Shown in pieces: positions 10,301-17,759 of a DNA stretch of 43,876 nucleotides. A program made the translations under genes and the position numbers. The stretch's first letter is position 1, and every line of letters begins with the position of its first letter. This DNA comes from a virus, in the IMG/VR virus record IMGVR_UViG_3300042691_007255, positions 1-43,876 of that record; one strand, written 5' to 3'. The notes below the pieces were generated by a model that saw only the letters and a program-made list of their open reading frames with translations, had not been told where the DNA came from and did no database searches.

Positions 10301-12406
10301 CGACTCAAGTTCTATCATCCATTAAGACGTAAAGGTGATTACTGGCTATCTTATAATGATAAAGACGGCGAACTTGTAGTTATATCTAGAGGTAGCCCAA
10401 GAGAGATTGAAGAAGCCATGAAGCTTGCAACTCAACAAGGCGCCACTGATTTAAAACGTTATAACAAACTACAAGATATTAACTATAAGAATGCGCCACC
10501 TGTAGGTTTTGTAAAAGATGTGATTAATGTACTCGATGATAAATTAAAAAATACATTACTGACTGCAGAAGCTAAAGACGGTATTAAAAATCAAATTTAT
10601 CAAACTTACCTAGACTTATTACCCGCTGAAGCCTTGCGTCAACAATTCAGACATCGTGAAGGTATTCCAGGTTATATTGAAGATGTTGTAGGTGGTTACG
10701 CAGATACTGGCGCTAAACTTGCAAATCAATTAGCTAACATGGAATATAGAATTAAAATTGATTCTGACCTAGCTGATATGAAAGTTAGATTAGAAGAGTT
10801 ACAAGGTGCTCCAGATAGCGAAGAACTCACTGCTGTTGTGCAAGATATATATAAACAAAAACAATTCTTAGACAACCCTGTTGCTGATTCTATATCATCT
10901 AGATTAAGTTGGGTAAGTTACATGTGGAATATTGCAGGTAATGTATCATCTGCTTTAGTTAATATAACCCAAATCCCCATGGTTGTATTCCCTATGCTTG
11001 CAGGTAAATATGGTTATGCTAAGGCAATGAAAGTATTATCTAATGCGTACAGCACATATACAAGTGGTGATTTCGATGATAATAGACAATTCTTTCCTGA
11101 TTACACATTTGGTAAGAATGCTAAGTTATCACCTGGTCATAGAAGACTTTATGAAGCTGCAATTAAACAGGCAGCGGTACGTCGGGGCGTAGGATATGAA
11201 CTATCTGAAATGCGTCGTACGACCGCAGAAGACTTTACAGGTCGATGGGCTAAAGTAGAAACATTTTTAGGATGGACATTCCAAAATTCAGAACGTATGA
11301 ATAGAGAAGTAACACTTCTTGCTGCATATGATTTAGCTATTCAAGATGGTAAAACAGAAGAGCAAGCTATTCAAGAAGCATTAGATTTAACTATGCGAGC
11401 TCACTCTCATGCACTATCAGAAGCTGGTCCTGAAATGTTCCAAACCGGTATCGGTAAAGTTGCATTTACGTTTAAACGTTTTGCACAAGCTCAAATTTAT
11501 AACGTAGCTAGATTATTTTATCAATCAGTTAAGAGATTTAATCCCGATGATGAAACTAGAAAATTAGCTCAGAAACAATTGACTGGTATTTTAGGCATGA
11601 CTTATGTATTCTCTGGCGCTCAAGGTTTACCGCTTTATGGCGCGGCTAATATGTTTACATCTGCGCTTGCAGCTATGTTTGGTGATGACGATGAACCATA
11701 TGATTTTGATGAGTCAGTTCGATCAGCAATCGGGGATCTTGGTTACAAAGGTCCAATCAATGCGTTAACAAATGTTGATATTGCTTCTAGAACTGGTTTC
11801 AATGGTATGGTATGGAGAGACGATCCACGTCGATTATCTGAAGTTGGATTCACTTCTTACTTTGTTGAGCACTTCTTTGGTCCAGCATTCCAAGTAGGTG
11901 TTAACGTTGAACGTGGTGCTAAGCTTTTAAATGAAGGCCATTCATATAGAGCGTTAGAAACTGTATTACCTACAGCACTTAGAAATCCATTAAAGGCCAT
12001 GAGGTTTGCAAATGAAGGTGCATTGACTACTAATGGCGCACCAATCGTAGACGACGTTAATGCAATGAGTGCGTTTTTGCAAATCTTTGGATTTAGTAAT
12101 GCCGAATTAACTGAAGCTTATACAAGAGCAAGCGCTATGAAAACGGCAGAACAAAAGATTCAAGCTCGACGTACAGCTCTATTAGATTTGCATTTCTTAG
12201 CTAAGAGCAATGGTGACTTAGACATGATGTCTGAACTAAGAGATAAAATATCTGCCTACAATGATGCTAATCCTAGCTACAAAATATCAGGTGATACATT
12301 AGCTAGATCCTACCGTGGTCATATGCAACGTATACATGATAGCGTGGATGGTGTATACCTCAACAAAAAACTTAAACGCAAACTTATAGAAGAATACGGC
12401 GAATAA
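7343..12406 (+). CDS. Giant PLxRFG-type polyvalent internal virion protein with HExxH motif
   Basis: 1687 residues, the largest gene here. The N-terminal 40 residues (TPQGPLVVNGPEGATQDEVF) form a small domain common at the start of ejected phage proteins. Residues about 120-320 are Ala/Gly-rich and hydrophobic, then a Pro/Thr/Glu-rich linker follows. At residues 607-611 the sequence is HEGVH, an HExxH zinc-metallopeptidase signature preceded by a hydrophobic helix. At 993-998, PLRRKG followed by Asp-Tyr-Trp is a variant of the PLxRFG motif. The C-terminal third has AGPEMFQTGIGKVAFTFKRF, typical of this family, and several hydrophobic helices. These proteins are packaged in the head and enter the host with DNA; the peptidase activity is inferred. 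The stop codon directly abuts the stop of the opposite-strand gene. Confidence 0.75.
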   Translation: MAQYTINTPQGPLVVNGPEGATQDEVFAAAKQLIVDRQEAEAINLANAPVDYTMGEAASKALTRGFKQTGSALFDVLPAMVGSAVGADEYAKRQMQEAAETQKEIQESYAPEVKSYKDVSGLGSAAKFGVETVLEQVPNILTSIIPGVGGAGLAARAGLSKAAGAGAGLYLGSYAQNAPEVFQNIYESTGKLEPGAAALAGTLSAALDTALPGYLLKKFTGPSKALFVERLLEKSGMQPGLARKAISVLPEAAGLEGLTEGTQEAISIAAEKYIANNQDKFTSEDWNRIIESGIRGSVAGFGFGLPGAVASRVQERREEKAALPTATPTAEPTPTPVESDIVGIKKEAPIDRTTTPPVSAIDEARDRELAEVSARPVSEQFPGGVEEGVGTGTLGATVTPAEPIRRDETQPSSLEQPSITQPEQQAFKEVEPKITDPIVVDARNNWETISPIKWDKLSAQDQNMLVDAHKNNAITPELAEEIKSNHPAFSEDIYSRQTETSPHTDSTRNLDVKNVELFKSLAMADTLKDALTAIKTDLGSKLDEPQKILINRLTNLKKASNAKFVMFDKTFAEITGREEDYHIVGSYNTIKHRVAGFINSDVADILHEGVHAATFQELQRHIEFKPNTWTDSETIRKALPTDHKSKSALGNQLLNIYDRAVQTSFDRARESMKPGDQSYKWTPQYGFTDMHEFIAEAFTNKRFQEYLGTIPSITKNKDKSVWDDFIRLVREMLNLPPSTETLLDDIITISDPLFKGKRGKLDQFIDKIRGRDTELRSEQGEIKPITIVDKGNAIKVVNSWGDTIKNLPGGSQEIYEGARNALSKVPMGAKKVALAFMSLPNKIELYGNRLPQLKSLLNNLEQRASKADQLRSEVDKLVFKGVNLIKKYPKSVVDKFNKVTLQLSAENIDPRKKYADGTTNPDYDPNNPLVKAYESLPKPLYDLGIEYTEQYEKYSRDMLEIIKDILGVKEKNNKVGIALSQRFESKRLKFYHPLRRKGDYWLSYNDKDGELVVISRGSPREIEEAMKLATQQGATDLKRYNKLQDINYKNAPPVGFVKDVINVLDDKLKNTLLTAEAKDGIKNQIYQTYLDLLPAEALRQQFRHREGIPGYIEDVVGGYADTGAKLANQLANMEYRIKIDSDLADMKVRLEELQGAPDSEELTAVVQDIYKQKQFLDNPVADSISSRLSWVSYMWNIAGNVSSALVNITQIPMVVFPMLAGKYGYAKAMKVLSNAYSTYTSGDFDDNRQFFPDYTFGKNAKLSPGHRRLYEAAIKQAAVRRGVGYELSEMRRTTAEDFTGRWAKVETFLGWTFQNSERMNREVTLLAAYDLAIQDGKTEEQAIQEALDLTMRAHSHALSEAGPEMFQTGIGKVAFTFKRFAQAQIYNVARLFYQSVKRFNPDDETRKLAQKQLTGILGMTYVFSGAQGLPLYGAANMFTSALAAMFGDDDEPYDFDESVRSAIGDLGYKGPINALTNVDIASRTGFNGMVWRDDPRRLSEVGFTSYFVEHFFGPAFQVGVNVERGAKLLNEGHSYRALETVLPTALRNPLKAMRFANEGALTTNGAPIVDDVNAMSAFLQIFGFSNAELTEAYTRASAMKTAEQKIQARRTALLDLHFLAKSNGDLDMMSELRDKISAYNDANPSYKISGDTLARSYRGHMQRIHDSVDGVYLNKKLKRKLIEEYGE

Positions 12407-12607
12407 CTAATTTAGTCGCCATGCCCTGACACCTAGGCATCCATCCTTTTGAGTGACGTAAGCTTTTACTTTTACCCCCGCACGTTTACCCCCTGACTCG
12501 ATTGCATAAATCATAGGCGAAGGCTTCAAGGTGGGGATAAAAAAACTATCCCCAATATCCATATTCTCAAAGGGAAATACCCATTCTGGTTCGTTAAGCT
12601 GACTCAG
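12407..12607 (-). CDS. Small conserved phage protein (IGDSFFIPT family), probable CTG start
   Basis: A 66-residue protein. The conserved part reads WVFPFENMDIGDSFFIPT, then GVKVKAYVTQKDGCLGVRAW. I recall this pattern from many small phage proteins of unknown role near replication genes. There is no ATG, GTG or TTG before the conserved part. The only initiator candidate after the in-frame stop at 12620-12622 is CTG at 12605-12607, which has AAAGGAG 6 bases upstream. The first in-frame ATG (inside NMDIG) would delete the conserved N-terminus. The gene overlaps the end of the primase-helicase by 14 bases. It is last in the minus-strand operon, and its stop touches the stop of the converging plus-strand gene. 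Confidence 0.7.
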   Translation of the reverse strand: MSQLNEPEWVFPFENMDIGDSFFIPTLKPSPMIYAIESGGKRAGVKVKAYVTQKDGCLGVRAWRLN

Positions 12608-15437
12608 GTTGTACTCCTTTTAATAACTCTGTTATTTTAGGTAAGGTTGCCATATTAAGTTTATACGCACTTGTACCTGACTTACTGAAGTCTTTCCATC
12701 CTGCATTCATACGTTTCTTTTCTTGGCTAATTTCAATATTAGACATCTTCATTTGATATAAGAACTCTTTCTTACTTACTGACATCTCGTTCAAATACTT
12801 ATCAAACTCGGTTTTAGAAATCCACATTGTGTCGCTATCGTTTTCTACGCGGATAACAAATGCCATACGCGGTTCCATCATAATTTTATTATCTGCAAAT
12901 GCTAGGATACCTGATTGGTTTTTATTGATGTAATCAGATAACACAGACTCATAATCAACGCTATTAACTTTAACTACGTGGTCTTTGATTGCGATCATTT
13001 CGCCTACAATGATTCTATAGATTCTTTCTAAATCAAACTCAGTAATCTTAGCTTCATTTGCAATCTCACCTGCAGTCATTGAAGCAGCTACTAGGTTCTC
13101 ATAAAATCGATATGATGTATCATCACCAAAGTCTTTTTTGAAGCGTAGGCACCAACGGTCGATCATTTCGCTAACACCTTGTTCGCCTGTTCTATAAACA
13201 GCTTTGACAAACTCTGGCCCTGCCCATCCGTAGTTAAATCTAAATGAATCAAATATCTCACGACCTAGCGCAGCGTCATCTCTAAATACACTTGGTTTTC
13301 TAATTGTCATTTCGATTAACCGTGCTACCTCTCCGTTAGGATCTTTCTTTAACGTGGTTAACTTATCGTACAAAGAATGATTCGATGTAAAGATTGCAAC
13401 TAAACTTGCTGACATCTCGTGATCTCTTTCTGCATTCACTGACGCTTGCATACGGATCTTAGATTTACCTTGTGAAATCTTGTGGATTAACTGAGATAAT
13501 GTTTTAGGTAGTATATTACCCACCTCGTCAAGACCAAATGGGATATTGTGTAGACCTAAGTATCTACCTGTCATACCATTTTCTGTTGCGTCTAACACAG
13601 ATAAATCCTTAGGATTGCCCCATATACTTAGTGCGCTATATAAGGCACCTGTCTTCGCTGCACCTGATTCCCCCGTTAAACAAATTGTCACACCTGATGT
13701 TGATGTGTAATCCATCAAAGCTGAACCAAACCCTGCCAACATTGTAAATGCATGTAGTTCTAGGCTTGGTTTATTAAGTTTATTCGCTGCAATTTTCCAA
13801 TCTTCGTATGTACCTGCAGGTGTTAAGTGTTTAGCAATACCCTTGCATAGTGGAGAAGTAGGAGAAGATATATCCTCAAATTTCCTTGTATACTCGATAC
13901 CGCCTATCACAAAAGACTCTCTATTAAGAGTCCAACCCATCTGCATTCTCATTACTTCTGCTGAACTTTTGTTCATGAGGTATTGACCCCATTTAATTAT
14001 GTAATTCATAAGATAACCTACTTCCTTATTTCCTGGATTAAATAACACGCCGTTACTAGCAATGACCTCTTTAAATCTTTCTACTGCATACACATGCTTA
14101 AGTGGTAACAAGAATTCTCTTTCAGGATCGTTGGGTAACATGGCTTTCATAAGTAAGCATTCGCCATCAGCGACACTAAAAATTCTTTTGGTAGGGTAAA
14201 CATCATAAAGCGAAACAACGATAGGCTCTTTTGGTATAGGAGCGCCATCAGAGTCGTACTCCATAGGAGGAAGATAATAAATACCTCCATTCTTACCATA
14301 TACAAAAGGTTGTAATTCTTGTGGTAGACCATTTAACCTTGTCATAGACTTAGAGGTTATAGGGTCTTGGATTTCTTGTAGCACTGTTTCTTCTACAGGT
14401 TGTGCGGTCTGTAGTTCTTTCCCTAATGCTAAAGGATTAGTAATTTTGCCTCGATGTGGACATCCATCACAACCGCCTGGATTAACATTGTTAAATGTAT
14501 CACAAGAGTGGGGCATATTTTGAGTAGCTTGAGCTTTTCTAATCGTGGCTTCTCTGTTATATCCTGGATGCTCTTCTGACATCATGTGGATCGCTGTATC
14601 ACGATCAGAACAATGTTGTGCAATAGATAGACCAGAATACCAAATAGGTTCCGATAGAGTCTTCGCATTCTCTAAGATAAACTTAATTTGATTACAGCCT
14701 TTACCTTGTAAAGACTTAATAGCAATATCAGAAAACTTAGATTGGAAATTATCCAACTTCATCATCTTACGTTGATCTTCACTAAGTCCTGTCTTAGGTA
14801 ACGATGCAATTAATTGGTCATGCGAATGTGCTACTTCACCTAAAAAGTTTTTAAACTCGTCAAATGAATATACTGGGATATCACTGCCAATTAATTTAGT
14901 AGGGATTGGTGGATCGGTCTTTTGATTAAATGTGTCAGGACAACGTAGAATCCTAGCTAGATCTGCTGTAACTACAGGATCGATGTTAAGACCATGTGTT
15001 AAACAAAAGTTTTTAAACTTCTCCGCATAAGGTTTCCACTCGGTTGCAGGCACATCTTTATCAAACAACCAATAGGCATGAACACCGCCACCTGAATCTA
15101 TTTTAACTGGAGGCGGTAATTCGTTATCTAAAATAAATTTATCGATGGCATCAAGAGCTTCTTCTTTAGAGTTATACCCTTTGCCTTCGCCAACATCTAA
15201 ATCTACAAAGAAAGATTTAACTGCCTTAGCTTCCTCTGCCTTACGACTATAACCATTGAATGAACTAAGTGCTACAAAAATATTAGTCTTCGTATTCTTC
15301 TTAGATTCAACAAATGATTCTAACTCATCTATGTTTTCTACAAACTTATGTCTTGTAACTTTGACAACCGGATCTATTGTAGCTATACAATACACGCCAG
15401 TTGATGGTAATGCTTTTTTATAAAATTCTCTAATCAT
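12594..15437 (-). CDS. Primase-helicase: N-terminal PrimPol-like domain plus DUF927-type helicase
   Basis: 947 residues. An archaeo-eukaryotic primase-like part spans about residues 1-200: FFVDLDVGEG gives the catalytic pair D79/D81, and SGGGVHAYW (115-123) holds the conserved His, then ARILRCPDTFN. A Cys cluster (C312, C323, C326 with H328) follows and probably binds zinc. The C-terminal half is a DUF927-like superfamily 3-type ATPase with Walker A GESGAAKT (589-596), Walker B-like GLDEV (D637, E638) and IFTSN as the sensor strand. Alanine at 594 replaces the usual glycine before Lys. The protein should unwind DNA and make primers at the phage fork with the polymerase at 22253-24118. A palindrome lies in its leader. 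Confidence 0.82.
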   Translation of the reverse strand: MIREFYKKALPSTGVYCIATIDPVVKVTRHKFVENIDELESFVESKKNTKTNIFVALSSFNGYSRKAEEAKAVKSFFVDLDVGEGKGYNSKEEALDAIDKFILDNELPPPVKIDSGGGVHAYWLFDKDVPATEWKPYAEKFKNFCLTHGLNIDPVVTADLARILRCPDTFNQKTDPPIPTKLIGSDIPVYSFDEFKNFLGEVAHSHDQLIASLPKTGLSEDQRKMMKLDNFQSKFSDIAIKSLQGKGCNQIKFILENAKTLSEPIWYSGLSIAQHCSDRDTAIHMMSEEHPGYNREATIRKAQATQNMPHSCDTFNNVNPGGCDGCPHRGKITNPLALGKELQTAQPVEETVLQEIQDPITSKSMTRLNGLPQELQPFVYGKNGGIYYLPPMEYDSDGAPIPKEPIVVSLYDVYPTKRIFSVADGECLLMKAMLPNDPEREFLLPLKHVYAVERFKEVIASNGVLFNPGNKEVGYLMNYIIKWGQYLMNKSSAEVMRMQMGWTLNRESFVIGGIEYTRKFEDISSPTSPLCKGIAKHLTPAGTYEDWKIAANKLNKPSLELHAFTMLAGFGSALMDYTSTSGVTICLTGESGAAKTGALYSALSIWGNPKDLSVLDATENGMTGRYLGLHNIPFGLDEVGNILPKTLSQLIHKISQGKSKIRMQASVNAERDHEMSASLVAIFTSNHSLYDKLTTLKKDPNGEVARLIEMTIRKPSVFRDDAALGREIFDSFRFNYGWAGPEFVKAVYRTGEQGVSEMIDRWCLRFKKDFGDDTSYRFYENLVAASMTAGEIANEAKITEFDLERIYRIIVGEMIAIKDHVVKVNSVDYESVLSDYINKNQSGILAFADNKIMMEPRMAFVIRVENDSDTMWISKTEFDKYLNEMSVSKKEFLYQMKMSNIEISQEKKRMNAGWKDFSKSGTSAYKLNMATLPKITELLKGVQPESA

Positions 15438-15477
15438 ATGCAGTGACTTTCTATTTTTTTAGTCAACAGTACCCCGC

Positions 15478-15492
15478 CGTACAAACTGTACG
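15478..15492. promoter_or_regulatory. Perfect palindrome in leader of primase-helicase, possible operator
   Basis: CGTACA-AAC-TGTACG is a 6-bp perfect inverted repeat with a 3-base centre, followed on the plus strand by six T. It lies in the 97-bp gap between the HTH regulator gene (upstream on the minus strand) and the primase-helicase start. It could be the operator of the adjacent HTH protein. Alternatively it could act as a short terminator for antisense plus-strand transcription running past 12406. On the minus strand no U-tract follows, so it should not stop the replication operon. Confidence 0.4.
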
Positions 15493-15534
15493 TTTTTTCA
15501 ATTCACATCGGAGTATTTCTATTTTACTACGTTT

Positions 15535-15846
15535 TTATATCTTGTCGATAACTTTAGTATCAATAAATTTTTTAGCATCAACTAATGACATAGCAGGTAA
15601 TGCGCCGATGTCAAGATCTGCCTTTACTAAATCAATAAACTTAAGTATCTTTTCATAATTTTTTTCTCTTACGTATTGACCTCTGAACCAACTATGTATA
15701 GACATTCTAGACACATCAAAGGCCTTTGCAACGTAGGAGGTAGGTAGGTTTGCTTTTACACAAACCTTACCCAGTTGTACTCCGATTCTTGTTGGATCTG
15801 CTTTATTTAAATCTAATAAGAATCTTTCGCTGTATGGTCTCGCCAT
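15535..15846 (-). CDS. Small HTH DNA-binding regulator
   Basis: 103 residues with a strong ribosome site (AAGGAG, 6 bases before ATG). Residues about 18-55 have a helix-turn-helix of the XRE/Cro type: GKVCVKANLPTSYVAKAFD, then VSRMSIHSWFRGQYV, where the Ser/His/Trp helix would read DNA. The C-terminal half is a helical hydrophobic/acidic region that may dimerise. It lies between the ssDNA-binding-like gene and the primase-helicase, with a GTACA/TGTAC palindrome just downstream, so autoregulation or control of replication genes is plausible but inferred. A host-transcription or DnaA-like role cannot be excluded. Confidence 0.65.
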   Translation of the reverse strand: MARPYSERFLLDLNKADPTRIGVQLGKVCVKANLPTSYVAKAFDVSRMSIHSWFRGQYVREKNYEKILKFIDLVKADLDIGALPAMSLVDAKKFIDTKVIDKI

Positions 15847-15855
15847 GTTATCTCC

Positions 15856-16740
15856 TTATGACTTCACAGACCATTTATTGATGATGCTACTAACATCAGC
15901 TTTAGGTGCCTGTGGTTGTTGAACAGTAGACTCTCTTAATACGGGTTCTGATACTACGTCAGCTTGTGGTGCAGCTTGTGTAGGAGCCGGTTGTGCTGGC
16001 GCTACATTAGGAACCACTGGATCAGCTAACATATCTTCTTCTTCCTTCTCTTGATAGACAGAAAGCTTGACATAGTTTTGTGCTTCTTCTGTATTAGCTA
16101 ATTCATTTAATACAGGAATTAAATCAAGAGGCACAGGTGCACTTGGTGCAAATAATAACTTCTGATATGTCGCCGCAGGATCAAAGTACATCTTAGTTAC
16201 AGCAGCGTTGTTATTAATACCACTTGCAGCTAAGAATCTAATATACGTTTGGAACGGACGACCGCCATTAACTTCATCACCAAAACATGACTTAGGTGAG
16301 AGAATTAATTGAATCAATTCTTTAGGTTTATTAGGCGTCACAACTGCAGTTCTCCATGTGAGCTTACATTGTTGCGCTGCACCTTTAATACTGTGGGGAC
16401 ATTGATTACATGCAGGAGCTTTCTTATCTTTTACTTCTGCATCAGGAGTTCTAGCATCGCTTGCCCAGCAAATAATTTTAGCTTTCTTGCCTGGAGTGTA
16501 GGTACTATCGTATAAAGTTCTGCATGGTGTATGCGCCATCTTCACGAAGATAATATCCATCTCGCCATTTACAGGAGAAGATGCTACCTCATTACCATTT
16601 ACAAGCATGGTGAACTTACGTCCTTCTGTTGAAATTTTTCTACTATTAGCACGACCTGCAACAGCTAATGTATCTTGGTTAAGCCCGTTAGGGGATGCTA
16701 ATGAATTTTGTTGTAACTGTGATATTAAATCGGTACTCAT
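15856..16740 (-). CDS. Probable ssDNA-binding protein with Cys cluster
   Basis: 294 residues; ATG has AAGGAG 6 bases upstream. Residues 40-215 look like a globular OB-type core: RKFTMLVNGNEV, then ICWASDARTPDAEV with cysteines C91, C111, C114 and C125 (CNQCPHSIKG between), a likely zinc site. After an acidic patch (QEKEEEDMLADP, about 230-242) comes a Pro/Ala/Gln-rich linker and a short conserved end (SSIINKWSVKS), like SSB-type proteins that use a flexible tail to contact replication partners. Direct homology to T4 gp32 or T7 gp2.5 cannot be shown here. The replication-operon position supports the call. Confidence 0.5.
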   Translation of the reverse strand: MSTDLISQLQQNSLASPNGLNQDTLAVAGRANSRKISTEGRKFTMLVNGNEVASSPVNGEMDIIFVKMAHTPCRTLYDSTYTPGKKAKIICWASDARTPDAEVKDKKAPACNQCPHSIKGAAQQCKLTWRTAVVTPNKPKELIQLILSPKSCFGDEVNGGRPFQTYIRFLAASGINNNAAVTKMYFDPAATYQKLLFAPSAPVPLDLIPVLNELANTEEAQNYVKLSVYQEKEEEDMLADPVVPNVAPAQPAPTQAAPQADVVSEPVLRESTVQQPQAPKADVSSIINKWSVKS

Positions 16741-16749
16741 ACTTTCTCC

Positions 16750-17187
16750 TTATTTACTTGTTGGTTTTCTTACTACAACACTATATTCTCGAACTGAGTT
16801 AATACCTGGTGGTAATCCCTCGCCTTCTCGACTTGCCATATGCTCTTTAAAATTGCCGTTGTGAATTCTTTGTTGCAGTAATTCAAGTGCATTATGTTCA
16901 ATGATGTATGATTTGAACTCATCCCAATTTGTGCAAGAGAATTGTTCTTTGATTGTCTTAGTGATAGTGCCACTATTTGTTCTAACACTTTCAGCATTCA
17001 TAGTGTTACATTCATCTAGCATCACTAACTCTAGTTGTTTCATTTCATTTTCTAATTCTTCTCTTTTCATCATATATTGCCTGTACAGATTATCATGCGC
17101 TGTACGTATTGTCAAGTACGCTTTGACTAATTCATCAAGTTTGGGCGCCTCGGTTACAGGTTGATCTATTACTTGTTCTTCACTCAT
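16750..17187 (-). CDS. Conserved phage protein with coiled coil, unknown role
   Basis: 145 residues. Residues about 15-60 are helical and charged (RTAHDNLYRQYMMKREELEN) and probably form a coiled coil. The second half has TITKTIKEQFSCTNWDEFKS, NALELLQQRIHNGNF and PPGINSVREYSVVVRK, an order I recognise from replication or recombination regions of many phages, but without a proven function. The start codon overlaps the stop of the upstream sigma-like gene by 1 base (17187), so translation is probably coupled. A nucleic-acid-binding accessory role is possible; no catalytic motif is visible. Confidence 0.6.
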   Translation of the reverse strand: MSEEQVIDQPVTEAPKLDELVKAYLTIRTAHDNLYRQYMMKREELENEMKQLELVMLDECNTMNAESVRTNSGTITKTIKEQFSCTNWDEFKSYIIEHNALELLQQRIHNGNFKEHMASREGEGLPPGINSVREYSVVVRKPTSK

Positions 17188-17759
17188 TAACGTGCTCCTT
17201 CTAAAAATGGTTTTAATAAACTACTTACGCACGGATGCCTTAATTTTCGTAATGCTACCGCTTCTATTTGTCTTATTCTTTCTCTTGTGACGTCATACTT
17301 TTCAGCTACCTCATCTAATGTAAGCCCTTCTTTGTAACGTAAGTTTAGAACCTTACGATGTTTGTTATCTAATGTACTTAATGCCGCATTCATAACTTCT
17401 TCTAAATCTTTCTTATCAAAGTCTTGTATATATGTGGTTTCTTCACTAGGTAAAAGTGCCATGACTTGTTCTTGCGTCATATCTAATTCTGTAAAATTCT
17501 TTTCTAAAGGTCTTATCTGATCATTACTCCATAGTTCTTCAGGTAATTTACCTAATACATCGCAAAGCTTTTCAGCGGTTAACGATAGCGCGCCTGATCT
17601 AAGAAGTGGTGAGTCAGTCATTTTAATTAAATTGTTTACATACCCATAGTTTAAATTGTTGGCTGTACACCATTTATGACCGGGTTCTCCGCCAGCTTCT
17701 TTAATAGCTTCTAAAATACGATTGTTTCTAACTTTAATAGTGACTTTATAATCATGCAT
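17187..17759 (-). CDS. Transcription factor: N-terminal HTH fused to sigma70 region 4
   Basis: 190 residues. The N-terminal 75 residues resemble an XRE-type HTH: CTANNLNYGYVNNLIKM, then LSLTAEKLCDVLGKLPEEL. The C-terminal part is a textbook sigma70 region 4: STLDNKHRKVLNLRYKEG, LTLDEVAEKYDVTRERIRQI (146-165) and VALRKLRHP, the helix-turn-helix that reads -35 boxes. Sigma region 2, needed for -10 recognition, is absent. It should therefore work with host RNA polymerase as an appropriator or anti-sigma-type switch, possibly for late genes. The start overlaps the SNF2 helicase end by 8 bases. It is the only obvious transcription switch in the window. Confidence 0.8.
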   Translation of the reverse strand: MHDYKVTIKVRNNRILEAIKEAGGEPGHKWCTANNLNYGYVNNLIKMTDSPLLRSGALSLTAEKLCDVLGKLPEELWSNDQIRPLEKNFTELDMTQEQVMALLPSEETTYIQDFDKKDLEEVMNAALSTLDNKHRKVLNLRYKEGLTLDEVAEKYDVTRERIRQIEAVALRKLRHPCVSSLLKPFLEGAR

